From positions 744,001-808,000 of the forward strand of contig JADJTT010000001.1 of the NCBI GenBank assembly GCA_016711045.1: DNA of 64,000 nt, read 5' to 3'. Source of the DNA: Saprospirales bacterium. Its GTDB lineage: Bacteria; Bacteroidota; Bacteroidia; Chitinophagales; Saprospiraceae. Positions 30,301 through 38,001 of this stretch are shown piece after piece (within the stretch, counting starts at the first letter, position 1; each line of letters opens with the position of its first letter). Under the pieces are notes generated by a model. The model saw only the letters and a program-made list of their open reading frames with translations. It was not told the origin of the DNA and ran no database searches. A program made the position numbers and the translations under genes.

Positions 30301-33300
30301 AGACAGGTTGACGAAGTTGTTGTTCCGGATGGTCATGTTGACCACAGGCGTATAGGTTATTGAAAATGCGGTATTATAGACCGAGGCCGGTCCGGAGATC
30401 ATCAAGCTGTTGTATAATACATCCTGGGCCACGCATTCACCCATTGTCATCGCGGTCGATACCCCCCCTGTGATGCTCACAAAATTATTGGCGATCAATC
30501 CCTTATCAAAATTTCCCGAACGGCAATGATAGAGTTGGATCCCATCCTGTACGACTCCGCTCACCTTGTTTTTCAGTATCCTGATCTTTCCGATCGATAA
30601 AGCCAGGTATATGCCTGCGTTGCCGGTATTTGCGCCGCCTGGCACCGCCATCACGATGGTGTTGCCCTCCAAAACGGGATCTTGCTGATAAAACATATTG
30701 ATCCCCCTATACCTGGGGCCTGTTATTGTGTTTCCGATAAATTTGTTGCCCCTTTCGTAGGTGATCACGTACCCGATTCCGGTTAATTTACCCACGAACC
30801 GAATCGAATAAGCCCCATTTTCGAATACATTCCCCTCAAAAAGGTTGAACTCATCCAGCGACCCATCCGAATCGACCAGGGTGTACCAATTGTAATTCAA
30901 GGTACTGCTCAGGCCTTCGAACCGGTTGTGGAGAAATTGGTTGTGATTGGCCGAATTTTTCAGAAAAAGGATGGTGTTGTAATCCGTGCTATTGGTTCCG
31001 GTAAAAGACATCTTCCGGAATGTGAAATAATCGGCTCCGTCCAGTTGAAAGGTATAGTTCTTCGAGATGTTCGCCGAATAGGTCAACAACACGGACGTAC
31101 TATCGCCGTTTTCCGACTCGAAGGTGATGGTGCGTATTGCGGAGGCGCCGGCAATCTGGGGAAAAGAAACCTGTTCGTTGTAGGTCCCCGGCCGGACCTT
31201 GAAAACCACTGGGCCGCATACGCCGTTGGATACAAGCGCTTGCTGCGCTGCATTGAACGTGGGGTAGTCCGGATTTGTACGTCCGATCGTGTAGGTTCCC
31301 GACAAGCCTCCTCCGGATACCATGGCGGCGAAGGGGTCATTGGAGGCAACCTGGTCCGCCATTCCGTTGGGCGCCTCGGTCCAAACATTAATATTAAAGG
31401 GGTTGCCGGCATAAAAATCATAGTCGCCGATGTGAATGGGACTGGATTCTTCCCCGGAGGCCAGGTTGCCATTCCAGGCATAGGCTGTTTGTTCAAGGCC
31501 GTTGACGGCCCAATGGATCATGCAATTTTGAAGCGACAAGGCGCCATAGTTTTTGATCGTGACGTAGAGGGGATTGGAGCCCGAACAATAAACCTCCGTA
31601 TTGAGCATTCCAATCACTCCGGCATCCAGGGCTGGCTGTACGAATTCGTCGGCGCCAATATCGGGCGAGGATGGGTCTCGCATTTCCCCGTCGATGTCTT
31701 CCATAACAGCAGCTACCGGTATAGCCGCTCCGTTCAGCAAGTAATTGGACGTCTGGGGCGTAATGTACAACTCATTGCCCGGCAAAAATTGCGGGTCGGC
31801 AAGAAAGGAAGTGAGATCTTTGTTCAGCGCTATTTTCCATTCATCCAGGCTTGTCACGTCGTCGTCTCCCCCGTATAGCAACTTCGAAAAAACAAGCCCG
31901 GTATTGAAATAGGCGTTATGGCCGATCGTGTCGAAAATTTTCCCGTAATAGGTGGTCGGGGTATTGGGGTTGACATTGGTTATATTGTATATCGATCCTG
32001 ATCCCGTATTTGCGAAGAGGTTGTTTTGAATATTGATGTGAGTATAGGAAGCAGTATCGATCAGGTAAAAAGATACAGCCGAACCCCCATACCGGATCTC
32101 CACACTATTGAAGTAAATTTGGAGGAAATGCGACTGCTCCACCCCTATGCCCTTACCCACAAGCCCGCTGGATCCCGATCGAATGAAATTATTGGCCACC
32201 CAACCTTCTCCGCTTTCCAGGATATTGCAATAGTTGAAATACAACCCTGTGCCTGTTGTCAAATCGATCCTGTTTTTTGTAACATAAAAGGTATCTGTAC
32301 AGGTTTCCATCAAAATTCCAACCATCGAACCGTCTGTGGAAGTAGATGAAACCCTGTTCCCAATAACCTGAGGAGCTGTCTGAAATACACAGTAAAGCCC
32401 TTGGATGCGTTGATCGATAAAAGTATTGTCCTCTATCACATTACCTGTTCCTTTGGAAGAAGCCGACCCTTTGAGAAAAATCCCGGTACTCCCATACCTT
32501 ATTTCATTCCCGGAGAACGTAATATTCGTGCTCGCCGGTTGACCGTCGGAGTAGACGACCACATAATCGATCGTCGTGAAGGCAGTCTGTTTTCCTTCCA
32601 ACACGTTATGGATGAATTTTATGTCTGATGCACCTTTTTTCAGCTCTACCGCCCGGTTGAATGTAGTTCCATCCGACTTTATTGTGATATTTTGAAAAGT
32701 AAAGTGCTTGGCGCCGTTCAGGATCAAGGTGGTATTCGGCCAGTTGGAGGTCAGGATGACGGATGCATTATCGCCCGATTCCGATTGAAAGGTCACATCA
32801 TGGTCGGCCGTTACATCCTGTAGCTCGGGGATTACGTTTTCTCCCACATAGGTTCCGTTTCGGATATTGAACACGACCGGGCCGCAAATGCCTTTCAGGG
32901 TCATCGCCTCAATAGCCGAAGGAATAGTCGGGAAATCGGGGTTTATTCCGCCGATGGTGTAGGCGCCGATAAACTTGTCGATGGTCAAGGAGGTGGTCAA
33001 GGTATCGTTGGCCGTGAAGTCATCCGGCCCGGCGTTGGGGTTGGAGGTCCATACCTTCACTAAATTGTTTCCCAAGGGGAAATAAAAGCTTCCGAGGGTC
33101 AAAAGACCGGATGGCTCCCCGGCCGGGAGATTTCCGTTCCACAAATAGTCTGCCTGAGGCGCTCCATTCACTTCCCAATGGATGGTGGCCTGTGTTAAAT
33201 CGTTTAAACCGATATTTTTCACCCGCACCCGTACCGGCAAATCATCCGGGCAAGGATTAAACGGAAACGACTCTATTTCACCGATGCTTGCATCATTGAG

Positions 33301-34263
33301 AGGAAAGGGATCCCCGTTGTTGGTCGTCCTTTTTACTACTCCGTTATCGCCTACCGCAAAACCCGTGCTGCCGTCCAAAAACGCGATCTTATTGAGGGTC
33401 AGACCGCCGGAAACAGAGGGCTGTGGCAGGAAATATTCGCCCCCGTTGATCGACTTGTAAATAGCGCTGCCTCCTGCATAAATAGTGTTGTTATCCAACA
33501 TATAGACGGTGTTCAGGTCATCGCTGATATTGGCCAGGGGGGCCCATGAATTGCCGCCGTCCGTCGTTTTAAGAATTGCCTCGCCACCAACTGCCAAGCC
33601 AACGGCCGCACCGGTGAAATGCAAATCTTTGAGGTAATACCCGGGAAAATTCATCACACTCCAGGTATTTCCGCCATTGTCCGTTTTAAGGATAACCCCA
33701 TCGCCTACCACGACCCCGGTGTTGGCATTAAAGAAGTGCGCGGCAAATAATTCCTTCGTTGTTCCAGACGGTGTGGCCGACCAGCTTTGGCCTGCATCGT
33801 TGGATTTGAGGATCCGCCCGTTCGATCCCACTGCATAGCCGATTGTGGTCGTGGGAAAATCGATACCATTGATCACCCTGGGCCAGGCCCCGCCATTGAA
33901 TACGCTGGCAAAACTCCAGTTCTGGCCTCCATTGGTTGTCCGGAGGATCACCTCGCTGTTTCCGGTAAGGATAAATCCGGAAGCAACACCTGTGTTTTCA
34001 TCAAAAAAGTGGAGGTCGTACAGCTGGCTTCCGAAAAGAGGCACAAAAAACTCATCTTCCAGGACATACACACTCCAGGTGTCGCCCCCATCGGTTGATT
34101 TGCATAATCGGAAGCCCCCGAGGAAGATGGTATTTCCCTCAAAATCAATGGCATTCAAATCGTCGGGGGTGCCTACGTTGAGGGTTGTCCATTGGGCGAA
34201 GAGACCGAGTGGGAAAAGGAAGAAAAAAGCGGCAAACAATGTGGTGAAACGGAAATTTCGCAT
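27313..34263 (-). CDS. Giant YCF48/beta-helix secreted protein with Por-type sorting domain (2316 aa)
   Basis: Seen: signal peptide (ending LGLFAQ); an N-terminal YCF48/BNR-type propeller (about 20-330, repeated STDGGDTW, TTNGGQNW, KTDNGGNTW); then three successive modules of about 550 residues, each starting with YTIGGINPDFPT-like sequence (near 430, 985 and 1535), containing right-handed beta-helix strands, a DIDGEMRDP..PDIGADEF link and, after the first two, a CARDB-like sandwich; Ig/PKD-like units (about 1945-2225); and a type A sorting domain (about 2235-2316, MYPNPVKDILYI...LPPGGYLLKL). Known: this tail directs type IX export. Inference: a secreted or surface polysaccharide-binding or degrading protein, or an adhesin. 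No catalytic residues could be assigned. Confidence 0.88.
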   Translation of the reverse strand: MRNFRFTTLFAAFFFLFPLGLFAQWTTLNVGTPDDLNAIDFEGNTIFLGGFRLCKSTDGGDTWSVYVLEDEFFVPLFGSQLYDLHFFDENTGVASGFILTGNSEVILRTTNGGQNWSFASVFNGGAWPRVINGIDFPTTTIGYAVGSNGRILKSNDAGQSWSATPSGTTKELFAAHFFNANTGVVVGDGVILKTDNGGNTWSVMNFPGYYLKDLHFTGAAVGLAVGGEAILKTTDGGNSWAPLANISDDLNTVYMLDNNTIYAGGSAIYKSINGGEYFLPQPSVSGGLTLNKIAFLDGSTGFAVGDNGVVKRTTNNGDPFPLNDASIGEIESFPFNPCPDDLPVRVRVKNIGLNDLTQATIHWEVNGAPQADYLWNGNLPAGEPSGLLTLGSFYFPLGNNLVKVWTSNPNAGPDDFTANDTLTTSLTIDKFIGAYTIGGINPDFPTIPSAIEAMTLKGICGPVVFNIRNGTYVGENVIPELQDVTADHDVTFQSESGDNASVILTSNWPNTTLILNGAKHFTFQNITIKSDGTTFNRAVELKKGASDIKFIHNVLEGKQTAFTTIDYVVVYSDGQPASTNITFSGNEIRYGSTGIFLKGSASSKGTGNVIEDNTFIDQRIQGLYCVFQTAPQVIGNRVSSTSTDGSMVGILMETCTDTFYVTKNRIDLTTGTGLYFNYCNILESGEGWVANNFIRSGSSGLVGKGIGVEQSHFLQIYFNSVEIRYGGSAVSFYLIDTASYTHINIQNNLFANTGSGSIYNITNVNPNTPTTYYGKIFDTIGHNAYFNTGLVFSKLLYGGDDDVTSLDEWKIALNKDLTSFLADPQFLPGNELYITPQTSNYLLNGAAIPVAAVMEDIDGEMRDPSSPDIGADEFVQPALDAGVIGMLNTEVYCSGSNPLYVTIKNYGALSLQNCMIHWAVNGLEQTAYAWNGNLASGEESSPIHIGDYDFYAGNPFNINVWTEAPNGMADQVASNDPFAAMVSGGGLSGTYTIGRTNPDYPTFNAAQQALVSNGVCGPVVFKVRPGTYNEQVSFPQIAGASAIRTITFESENGDSTSVLLTYSANISKNYTFQLDGADYFTFRKMSFTGTNSTDYNTILFLKNSANHNQFLHNRFEGLSSTLNYNWYTLVDSDGSLDEFNLFEGNVFENGAYSIRFVGKLTGIGYVITYERGNKFIGNTITGPRYRGINMFYQQDPVLEGNTIVMAVPGGANTGNAGIYLALSIGKIRILKNKVSGVVQDGIQLYHCRSGNFDKGLIANNFVSITGGVSTAMTMGECVAQDVLYNSLMISGPASVYNTAFSITYTPVVNMTIRNNNFVNLSGGRGVYALSGDYIGSDYNNYFTSSGLLAVIGGWEYFDIPSMQNGTGHDQHSLSVDPGFISIADLHIISSDVADAGIPIAAITDDIDGDPRDPSQPDIGADEFLPKEYDAGVINFISPAPNTAYCDSVPDLIVTLKNFGSNELESVDIVLAVNGVPQSTFSWTGALPYMGKEQVNLGSYPFEDAIGYDLLCYTTSPNGLTDQYMKNDSTRFLNFHIPLSGDYMLGGVNADFTSFAEMNASLANGGVCGPVTIQIADGTYEENISFNAIPGASAENTLTITSASADSSKVVITGGPQSTEEQLVFLNGASYVTLSYLSFDGNGTDIHDLVRFQNGHDLAITNCAFTGYSCNCGAAVQKGINAIAVDSNLTIRQNTIQGTFLGLNLSGNAVSGRETSVHFLVEKNEIISPIYLTKTARPVLRDNLFNGNFSNIENCGGFEITHNRFFGGIAIEYCTADSVSFFQNNALYTYQPSGPSASWYFALDLNGTSHVDIIHNTLKGDYNAGALSVLGSSDVKAFNNLFYQGVFNDGYVLFQGLNDILISDYNIFFRNDSAVSVLTDRQALFGQDLHSWFIDPQFSMNPDSSFYPTNPMMNDLGVPMGLTDDLFHYSRDPNHPEIGAIEFALPPVVDLGPDRDWCGEILLQAQNPGATYLWSDGSTEQMLLVTESGQYWVQVTTPLGMVSDTINIALFDPPILQLEDTIFCFGADAVLSAGVDNVEYLWSTGETTPWIFANWEGEYALTITNSIGCTAVDTVQVSFYPYLWIESQVTIETCLGDSTGMIELVVSGGQGNYSFAWENSPVTGPVLSNLTAGSYTYWVTDGACTYNGSIELWPGIEVQAMILNTDSACVNQVYYFENGSYGADQFSWFIDGVLVSNEVNFQFVFENSGTYSISLVAGYGTCADTSFYSLVVQSESECTPSGVKEPVEIFRMYPNPVKDILYIQGLQAGTQIEIFDMTGVRRIEDKEPDGTVDVSKLPPGGYLLKLGFAKEQFFIKS

Positions 34264-34295
34264 GATGTTGAATGATTCTCTATTTTAAAAATTGA

Positions 34296-34595
34296 TCACT
34301 CCATATTCGTAATCGCATACGCAATACGCGCCTGGGTCAGGCTCCATTCCTGGTAGGTGATGCGCCCCTTGTCGAAGTGCGTTTTGGCATCTTCGTACTG
34401 CCGTTTGAGCAAGATGGCGTCTTTATTCCCCGCCTTCACGAGCAACTCCAACGCTGCATCCATCCGGTTTTCGGAGATGAGCTTCTGGAGTTGCTCGCGG
34501 AAAGCGAGGGATTTGTCGTCCTCTTTCCCGGAGGGAGGTAGCTGGCTCTTTTGGGAGCGGATCTTGGCGAGCAGGCGGGAGAGGAAGGTGGGCAT
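34296..34595 (-). CDS. Stand-alone EAD11-like (effector-associated domain) protein
   Basis: A 99-residue cytoplasmic protein: a basic, low-complexity N-terminus (1-28) followed by an alpha-helical region (about 30-99) with LQKLISENRMDAALELL, DAILLKRQYEDAK, and GRITYQEWSLTQARIAYAI. This pattern strongly resembles effector-associated domain 11, a small helical adaptor that is abundant in Bacteroidota and linked to NTPase-centred conflict or regulatory systems. Here there is no NTPase, protease or other effector attached or adjacent: it lies between exported-protein genes, 32 bases upstream of the giant YCF48/beta-helix gene and 53 bases downstream of a LamG gene, all on the minus strand. The family call is from memory and is not proven. 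Confidence 0.65.
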   Translation of the reverse strand: MPTFLSRLLAKIRSQKSQLPPSGKEDDKSLAFREQLQKLISENRMDAALELLVKAGNKDAILLKRQYEDAKTHFDKGRITYQEWSLTQARIAYAITNME

Positions 34596-34648
34596 ATTTG
34601 ATTCATTTTAAGATAATTCGCGAGCAAGCAAGAACGCGCGCTGGAATT

Positions 34649-36979
34649 TTACTCCTTTACCACTTTTCCTCTCCAAACCACGCCCGATTCGTTCCAAAGC
34701 GTAAGCCAAAAGATGCCGGGCGACTCTCCTGTCAAATCGACCTCTATTGACAAGGTATCCAGATCTAAGCGCATTTCCCTGACGGGCTTTCCTGTAAAAT
34801 TGCTGATAGTAAGCCGAATCGGCTCCTCGCTCAGTTCAGTAAATTCCAGGGCGAAGCTTCCAGTTGTGGGGTTGGGATATATGGCAACATCCAATTCATC
34901 CGTTCGGCTCCATCCATTTCCTTCTTCCACCAAACGAGGCCTCGCTGCCACGTCATACTGAATTAAAGGGCAACTGCTTTTTAAGGGGCTGTTGGCGCAG
35001 ATCCAATTGGAAAACTGGGCGCTCAAGGCAAAATTGTGGAGGGTGCCATGAGCCAGGGTCTTGGAATAGTCATACGCTGTGGTCACTCCACTATTTTGCC
35101 CATTGGGGATACCCTGGTCAAAGGGATAATAGAGCACGAGGTTTGCCTCATTGCCCTTCAGCGGGCAATACATTCTGGTTTTAATAGAGGTCTGGTTTTT
35201 CGCCACCTTCCAAAGGCGGACCTCATCGATGCGGCCCCTCCAGGTCTCCATGCCATTGTTGGCCGTACCGGTAGCCCGACCGACCCGGAATGCCCCGGCC
35301 TGGTTGAGGATGACACTGCTGTGCTGGACCATTTGCACGCCATCGACATACACCGTCAACGTGCCGCCGGCTTTCGTCACCGCTACATGGTGCCAGCCAC
35401 CCCGGATATTGACGCCGGTGGCCGTCAGGTATGTGTTTCCGGGATTATAGTACACGGTCACCTCCCCCGAACATTCTCCGACCTCAAAAGCAACGGAACC
35501 CGGACCTTCCCAGCCAACTATTCGACGGAAATTGCCCGTACAACCTGTGCCCGTAGCAATCGAGTACACCCAGGCCTCGAAGGTGAAATTGCCGTTTCCC
35601 AAATTGGGGACAAGGGCTGTTTCTACATAGTCGTCTACGCCATCAAACCCCAGGCCCCGGTTTTGACAACAGGGGTATTGATCGCGGAACTTGCCGGCAA
35701 AAGCGCCATCCGGATGTGGATGTGCCAGGTTAAACCCACCCATTGAGAAGGTCGTTGGTGTAGAAGAATACGTGCCTGCTAAGACCTGGTTTCCAGCGCC
35801 ATCATCAGCGACCCCTTCTCCGGAGGCATAGCCGTTTGAAAATTTATCCCAATGGTGGGCACACGTGGATTTATCAAATTTGGAAAGAAAGGCAACTTCC
35901 TTAATTAAAGGGGGAATCGTCCGACCGGTGGCGTAAATTCCGGCAGAACTACAGTCGGGTGCTACCAGATCGCGAATTTCCAACCCCGGAAGACTGGCTT
36001 CCTGACTGAACAAGGCTGCGTTGGACCGGGAACGCTGCTGGATAAACGACTCAAGTAAATTACTCGACCCTTTTTTTAATCCGCCAACGACAAAGGTTTC
36101 TGCACCTAGCATCGTGGTAGTCAGCGCAATCGGATACATGCCATCGGATGGAAAACCACTGGTCGATTTTTCAAGGTATTGGGTCCACAGGACGTCGTTC
36201 AAAGCCGGATTCAACTTGGCAGCAAAAACTTCCCACGCTCCTGTGGTTGGCGTATAGGTAGTTCCAGCCGTATTCTGGAACAGCACCGCTTGTTGGGTGG
36301 TCGCGGTAATGTATGCGTTATTGGCCACATCGACCTTTATATCATACCCCTTTAGGTCGCCAGTACCTTTTATATGAAATGCCGCCAACAAGTTTCCGGA
36401 GAGATCGTATTTGGCCACGAAAATATCCCCTCCATTCGGAATGGTCGTCCCGGTAAAAGTAACTGCCCCCCCAGGTGAAAATGTGCCGGTGAAATTGCCA
36501 ATTGCCCATACTGCACCGTTCCGAAAATCAATATTGCTGATGCTTCCTGACCCGGTGAAAGCCACTTGCTGGTTTAAATAGAAGCCATTCGTCGCATTGA
36601 AAAACCCGAGAAATGGTTTAGTGCCAATACTCCCTCCAACTATGGCCTTGTTATCTGCAAGGGAAACAACCACATCCCTTCCCTCTTCCACCACCTCATT
36701 CCCTGAATCAAAGTCCTGCTTTGTTTTAAAAAGGGATACCCCGTTGGGCGCGTACTTGTAAAGGGAAATATGGAAATTGGTATAACTGCCCGAATTGGTG
36801 CTATAAGAACCGGTGGTATACACACAACCAGCGGCATCAGTGGCGATGCCATAATTCCAGTCTTCGTAATTTCCTGTTACAGTTTCACCCGGACTCAGCC
36901 ATTGCCAGCTTTGTGCAAAAAGATTGGGACCGCCTAAAAACAAGGTTATAACGAACAGATAAAATGAATGGCGCTTCAT
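34649..36979 (-). CDS. Exported propeller + LamG protein with Por-type sorting domain (776 aa)
   Basis: Seen: signal peptide from MKRHSFYLFVITLFLGG (ending LFAQS); SBBP-like beta-propeller repeats (about 25-430: GIATDAAGCVYTTGSY, FVAKYDLSGN); a laminin G/concanavalin-like domain (about 445-640: LGFDGVDDYVE, GGWHHVAVTKAG, RIDEVRLWKVA); and a type A sorting domain (about 700-776: VAIYPNPTTGSFALEF). The ATG at 36979 was preferred over the one at 37012 because it begins the signal peptide. It begins 10 bases after the stop of the upstream 303-aa exported gene. LamG domains bind glycans or proteins; cargo of the type IX system. Paralogous LamG domain in the gene at 41790-44165. Confidence 0.88.
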   Translation of the reverse strand: MKRHSFYLFVITLFLGGPNLFAQSWQWLSPGETVTGNYEDWNYGIATDAAGCVYTTGSYSTNSGSYTNFHISLYKYAPNGVSLFKTKQDFDSGNEVVEEGRDVVVSLADNKAIVGGSIGTKPFLGFFNATNGFYLNQQVAFTGSGSISNIDFRNGAVWAIGNFTGTFSPGGAVTFTGTTIPNGGDIFVAKYDLSGNLLAAFHIKGTGDLKGYDIKVDVANNAYITATTQQAVLFQNTAGTTYTPTTGAWEVFAAKLNPALNDVLWTQYLEKSTSGFPSDGMYPIALTTTMLGAETFVVGGLKKGSSNLLESFIQQRSRSNAALFSQEASLPGLEIRDLVAPDCSSAGIYATGRTIPPLIKEVAFLSKFDKSTCAHHWDKFSNGYASGEGVADDGAGNQVLAGTYSSTPTTFSMGGFNLAHPHPDGAFAGKFRDQYPCCQNRGLGFDGVDDYVETALVPNLGNGNFTFEAWVYSIATGTGCTGNFRRIVGWEGPGSVAFEVGECSGEVTVYYNPGNTYLTATGVNIRGGWHHVAVTKAGGTLTVYVDGVQMVQHSSVILNQAGAFRVGRATGTANNGMETWRGRIDEVRLWKVAKNQTSIKTRMYCPLKGNEANLVLYYPFDQGIPNGQNSGVTTAYDYSKTLAHGTLHNFALSAQFSNWICANSPLKSSCPLIQYDVAARPRLVEEGNGWSRTDELDVAIYPNPTTGSFALEFTELSEEPIRLTISNFTGKPVREMRLDLDTLSIEVDLTGESPGIFWLTLWNESGVVWRGKVVKE

Positions 36980-36989
36980 AATGAATGAT

Positions 36990-37901
36990 TTAATCAATAC
37001 AATTCCGTGCAAAAATCTTCGATATTTCGCCCTGAAAAGGCAAATTGGTAGACGTGATCAAGGGGGCGGTCCCCGGGCACCAGGGAACAACCGCCGATTG
37101 ATTGTACTTGTATACCGGCTGGGAATTGGTGGTATTATCTATCCCGTTGATCCAGAGTTCATCGGTCGAGGCAAACCAGCCGATACCGCAATTGGCAAAA
37201 GAAAATACAGCCGGCACAGTGGGCAGGAGATCCCCGATGAAAGTCAACGCTGCGGTGTTTGGGTCGCACTGGTAGTATTTCACCAGATTGGGTTGCCCTC
37301 TCGCCGTGATGACGAGCTCCGGCTGACCGGCGCAGAGCGTCCAGCTCAGGCCCCAGGCCGTATAGCCGACCGGCAGTGCAGACGTAAAAAAAGCCGACGC
37401 TGACCGGAGGACTAAACACCCCTCCACTGAAATTGAACCGCACCAGTTCAATGCCCCTCTTATGCCATAAATCCCTGCCTGTATCCCTGAAAAAGTGCCG
37501 ATGAAGCAGATATCCCGGATGGTACCGGGAGCCGCCACAACCGGGGGCACGAGGAGATTGGCGGAACTCGAATTGGGGTCGATTTCGAACAGTTGTGCGT
37601 CAAAATAAGGGTCGTCATTAAACATCCCGGTGGTGACGTAGTATTTACCGTCCGCACTGGTCCCTGTGTTGGTGACCCGGCAGATACCTTTTACGTTTTT
37701 CACAAGACTGCCGATGCCTGTATTGGGGTTCTGCCCCTGTATGTGGTCTGTACTTTGCAACCCTCCGGTTGAAAAAAACCGGATCATCTGGCTGCGGTAA
37801 AAGGGGAAATCTGCCGAGATCGAATAAATAAGCTGCCCGTCAGCGCTAACCGCAGCGAGCATGAGCAAGGCCACCACCAGGGGGATTGGTGAAAATTTCA
37901 T
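36990..37901 (-). CDS. Exported protein of unknown function with a probable internal compensating frameshift pair
   Basis: Seen: signal peptide (MKFSPIPLVVALLML...VSADGQ), then a propeller-like all-beta sequence (TNTGTSADGKYYV, QLFEIDPNSSSANLL, TAWGLSWTLCAG). No sorting domain. Between 37386 and 37457 the annotated frame looks unnatural (VEGCLVLRSASAF), whereas the +1 frame reads IELVRFNFSGGVFSPPV, matching the style of the rest. Adding one G to the run of 4 (C run at 37454-37457) and removing one T from the run of 7 (A run at 37386-37392) would restore one continuous natural frame. The protein may therefore be intact in the cell. It is the first gene of a minus-strand series leading to the LamG gene. 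Confidence 0.7.
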   Translation of the reverse strand: MKFSPIPLVVALLMLAAVSADGQLIYSISADFPFYRSQMIRFFSTGGLQSTDHIQGQNPNTGIGSLVKNVKGICRVTNTGTSADGKYYVTTGMFNDDPYFDAQLFEIDPNSSSANLLVPPVVAAPGTIRDICFIGTFSGIQAGIYGIRGALNWCGSISVEGCLVLRSASAFFTSALPVGYTAWGLSWTLCAGQPELVITARGQPNLVKYYQCDPNTAALTFIGDLLPTVPAVFSFANCGIGWFASTDELWINGIDNTTNSQPVYKYNQSAVVPWCPGTAPLITSTNLPFQGEISKIFARNCID

Positions 37902-37959
37902 AAGCTGAATTTTAGGATCCTAACAATTAAGCATTTTTTACTATTCCCGGATTTGAACA

Positions 37960-37986
37960 ACCACTGCGGCCTGTTGCCGCAGTGGT
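37960..37986 (-). terminator. Hairpin terminator after the 1258-aa cargo gene
   Basis: 11-bp arms (ACCACTGCGGC at 37960-37970; complement at 37976-37986) with loop CTGTT, 15 bases after the stop of the gene ending at 38002. Shares the CACTGCGGC core with 17988-18016. No clear U-tract. Confidence 0.5.
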
Positions 37987-38001
37987 AATCCATTAATCTT
38001 T

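Noticed and set aside
30928..31878. A 316-codon open frame on the plus strand
   Set aside because: Antisense shadow of the beta-helix protein gene, with codon-repeat bias from its modules.
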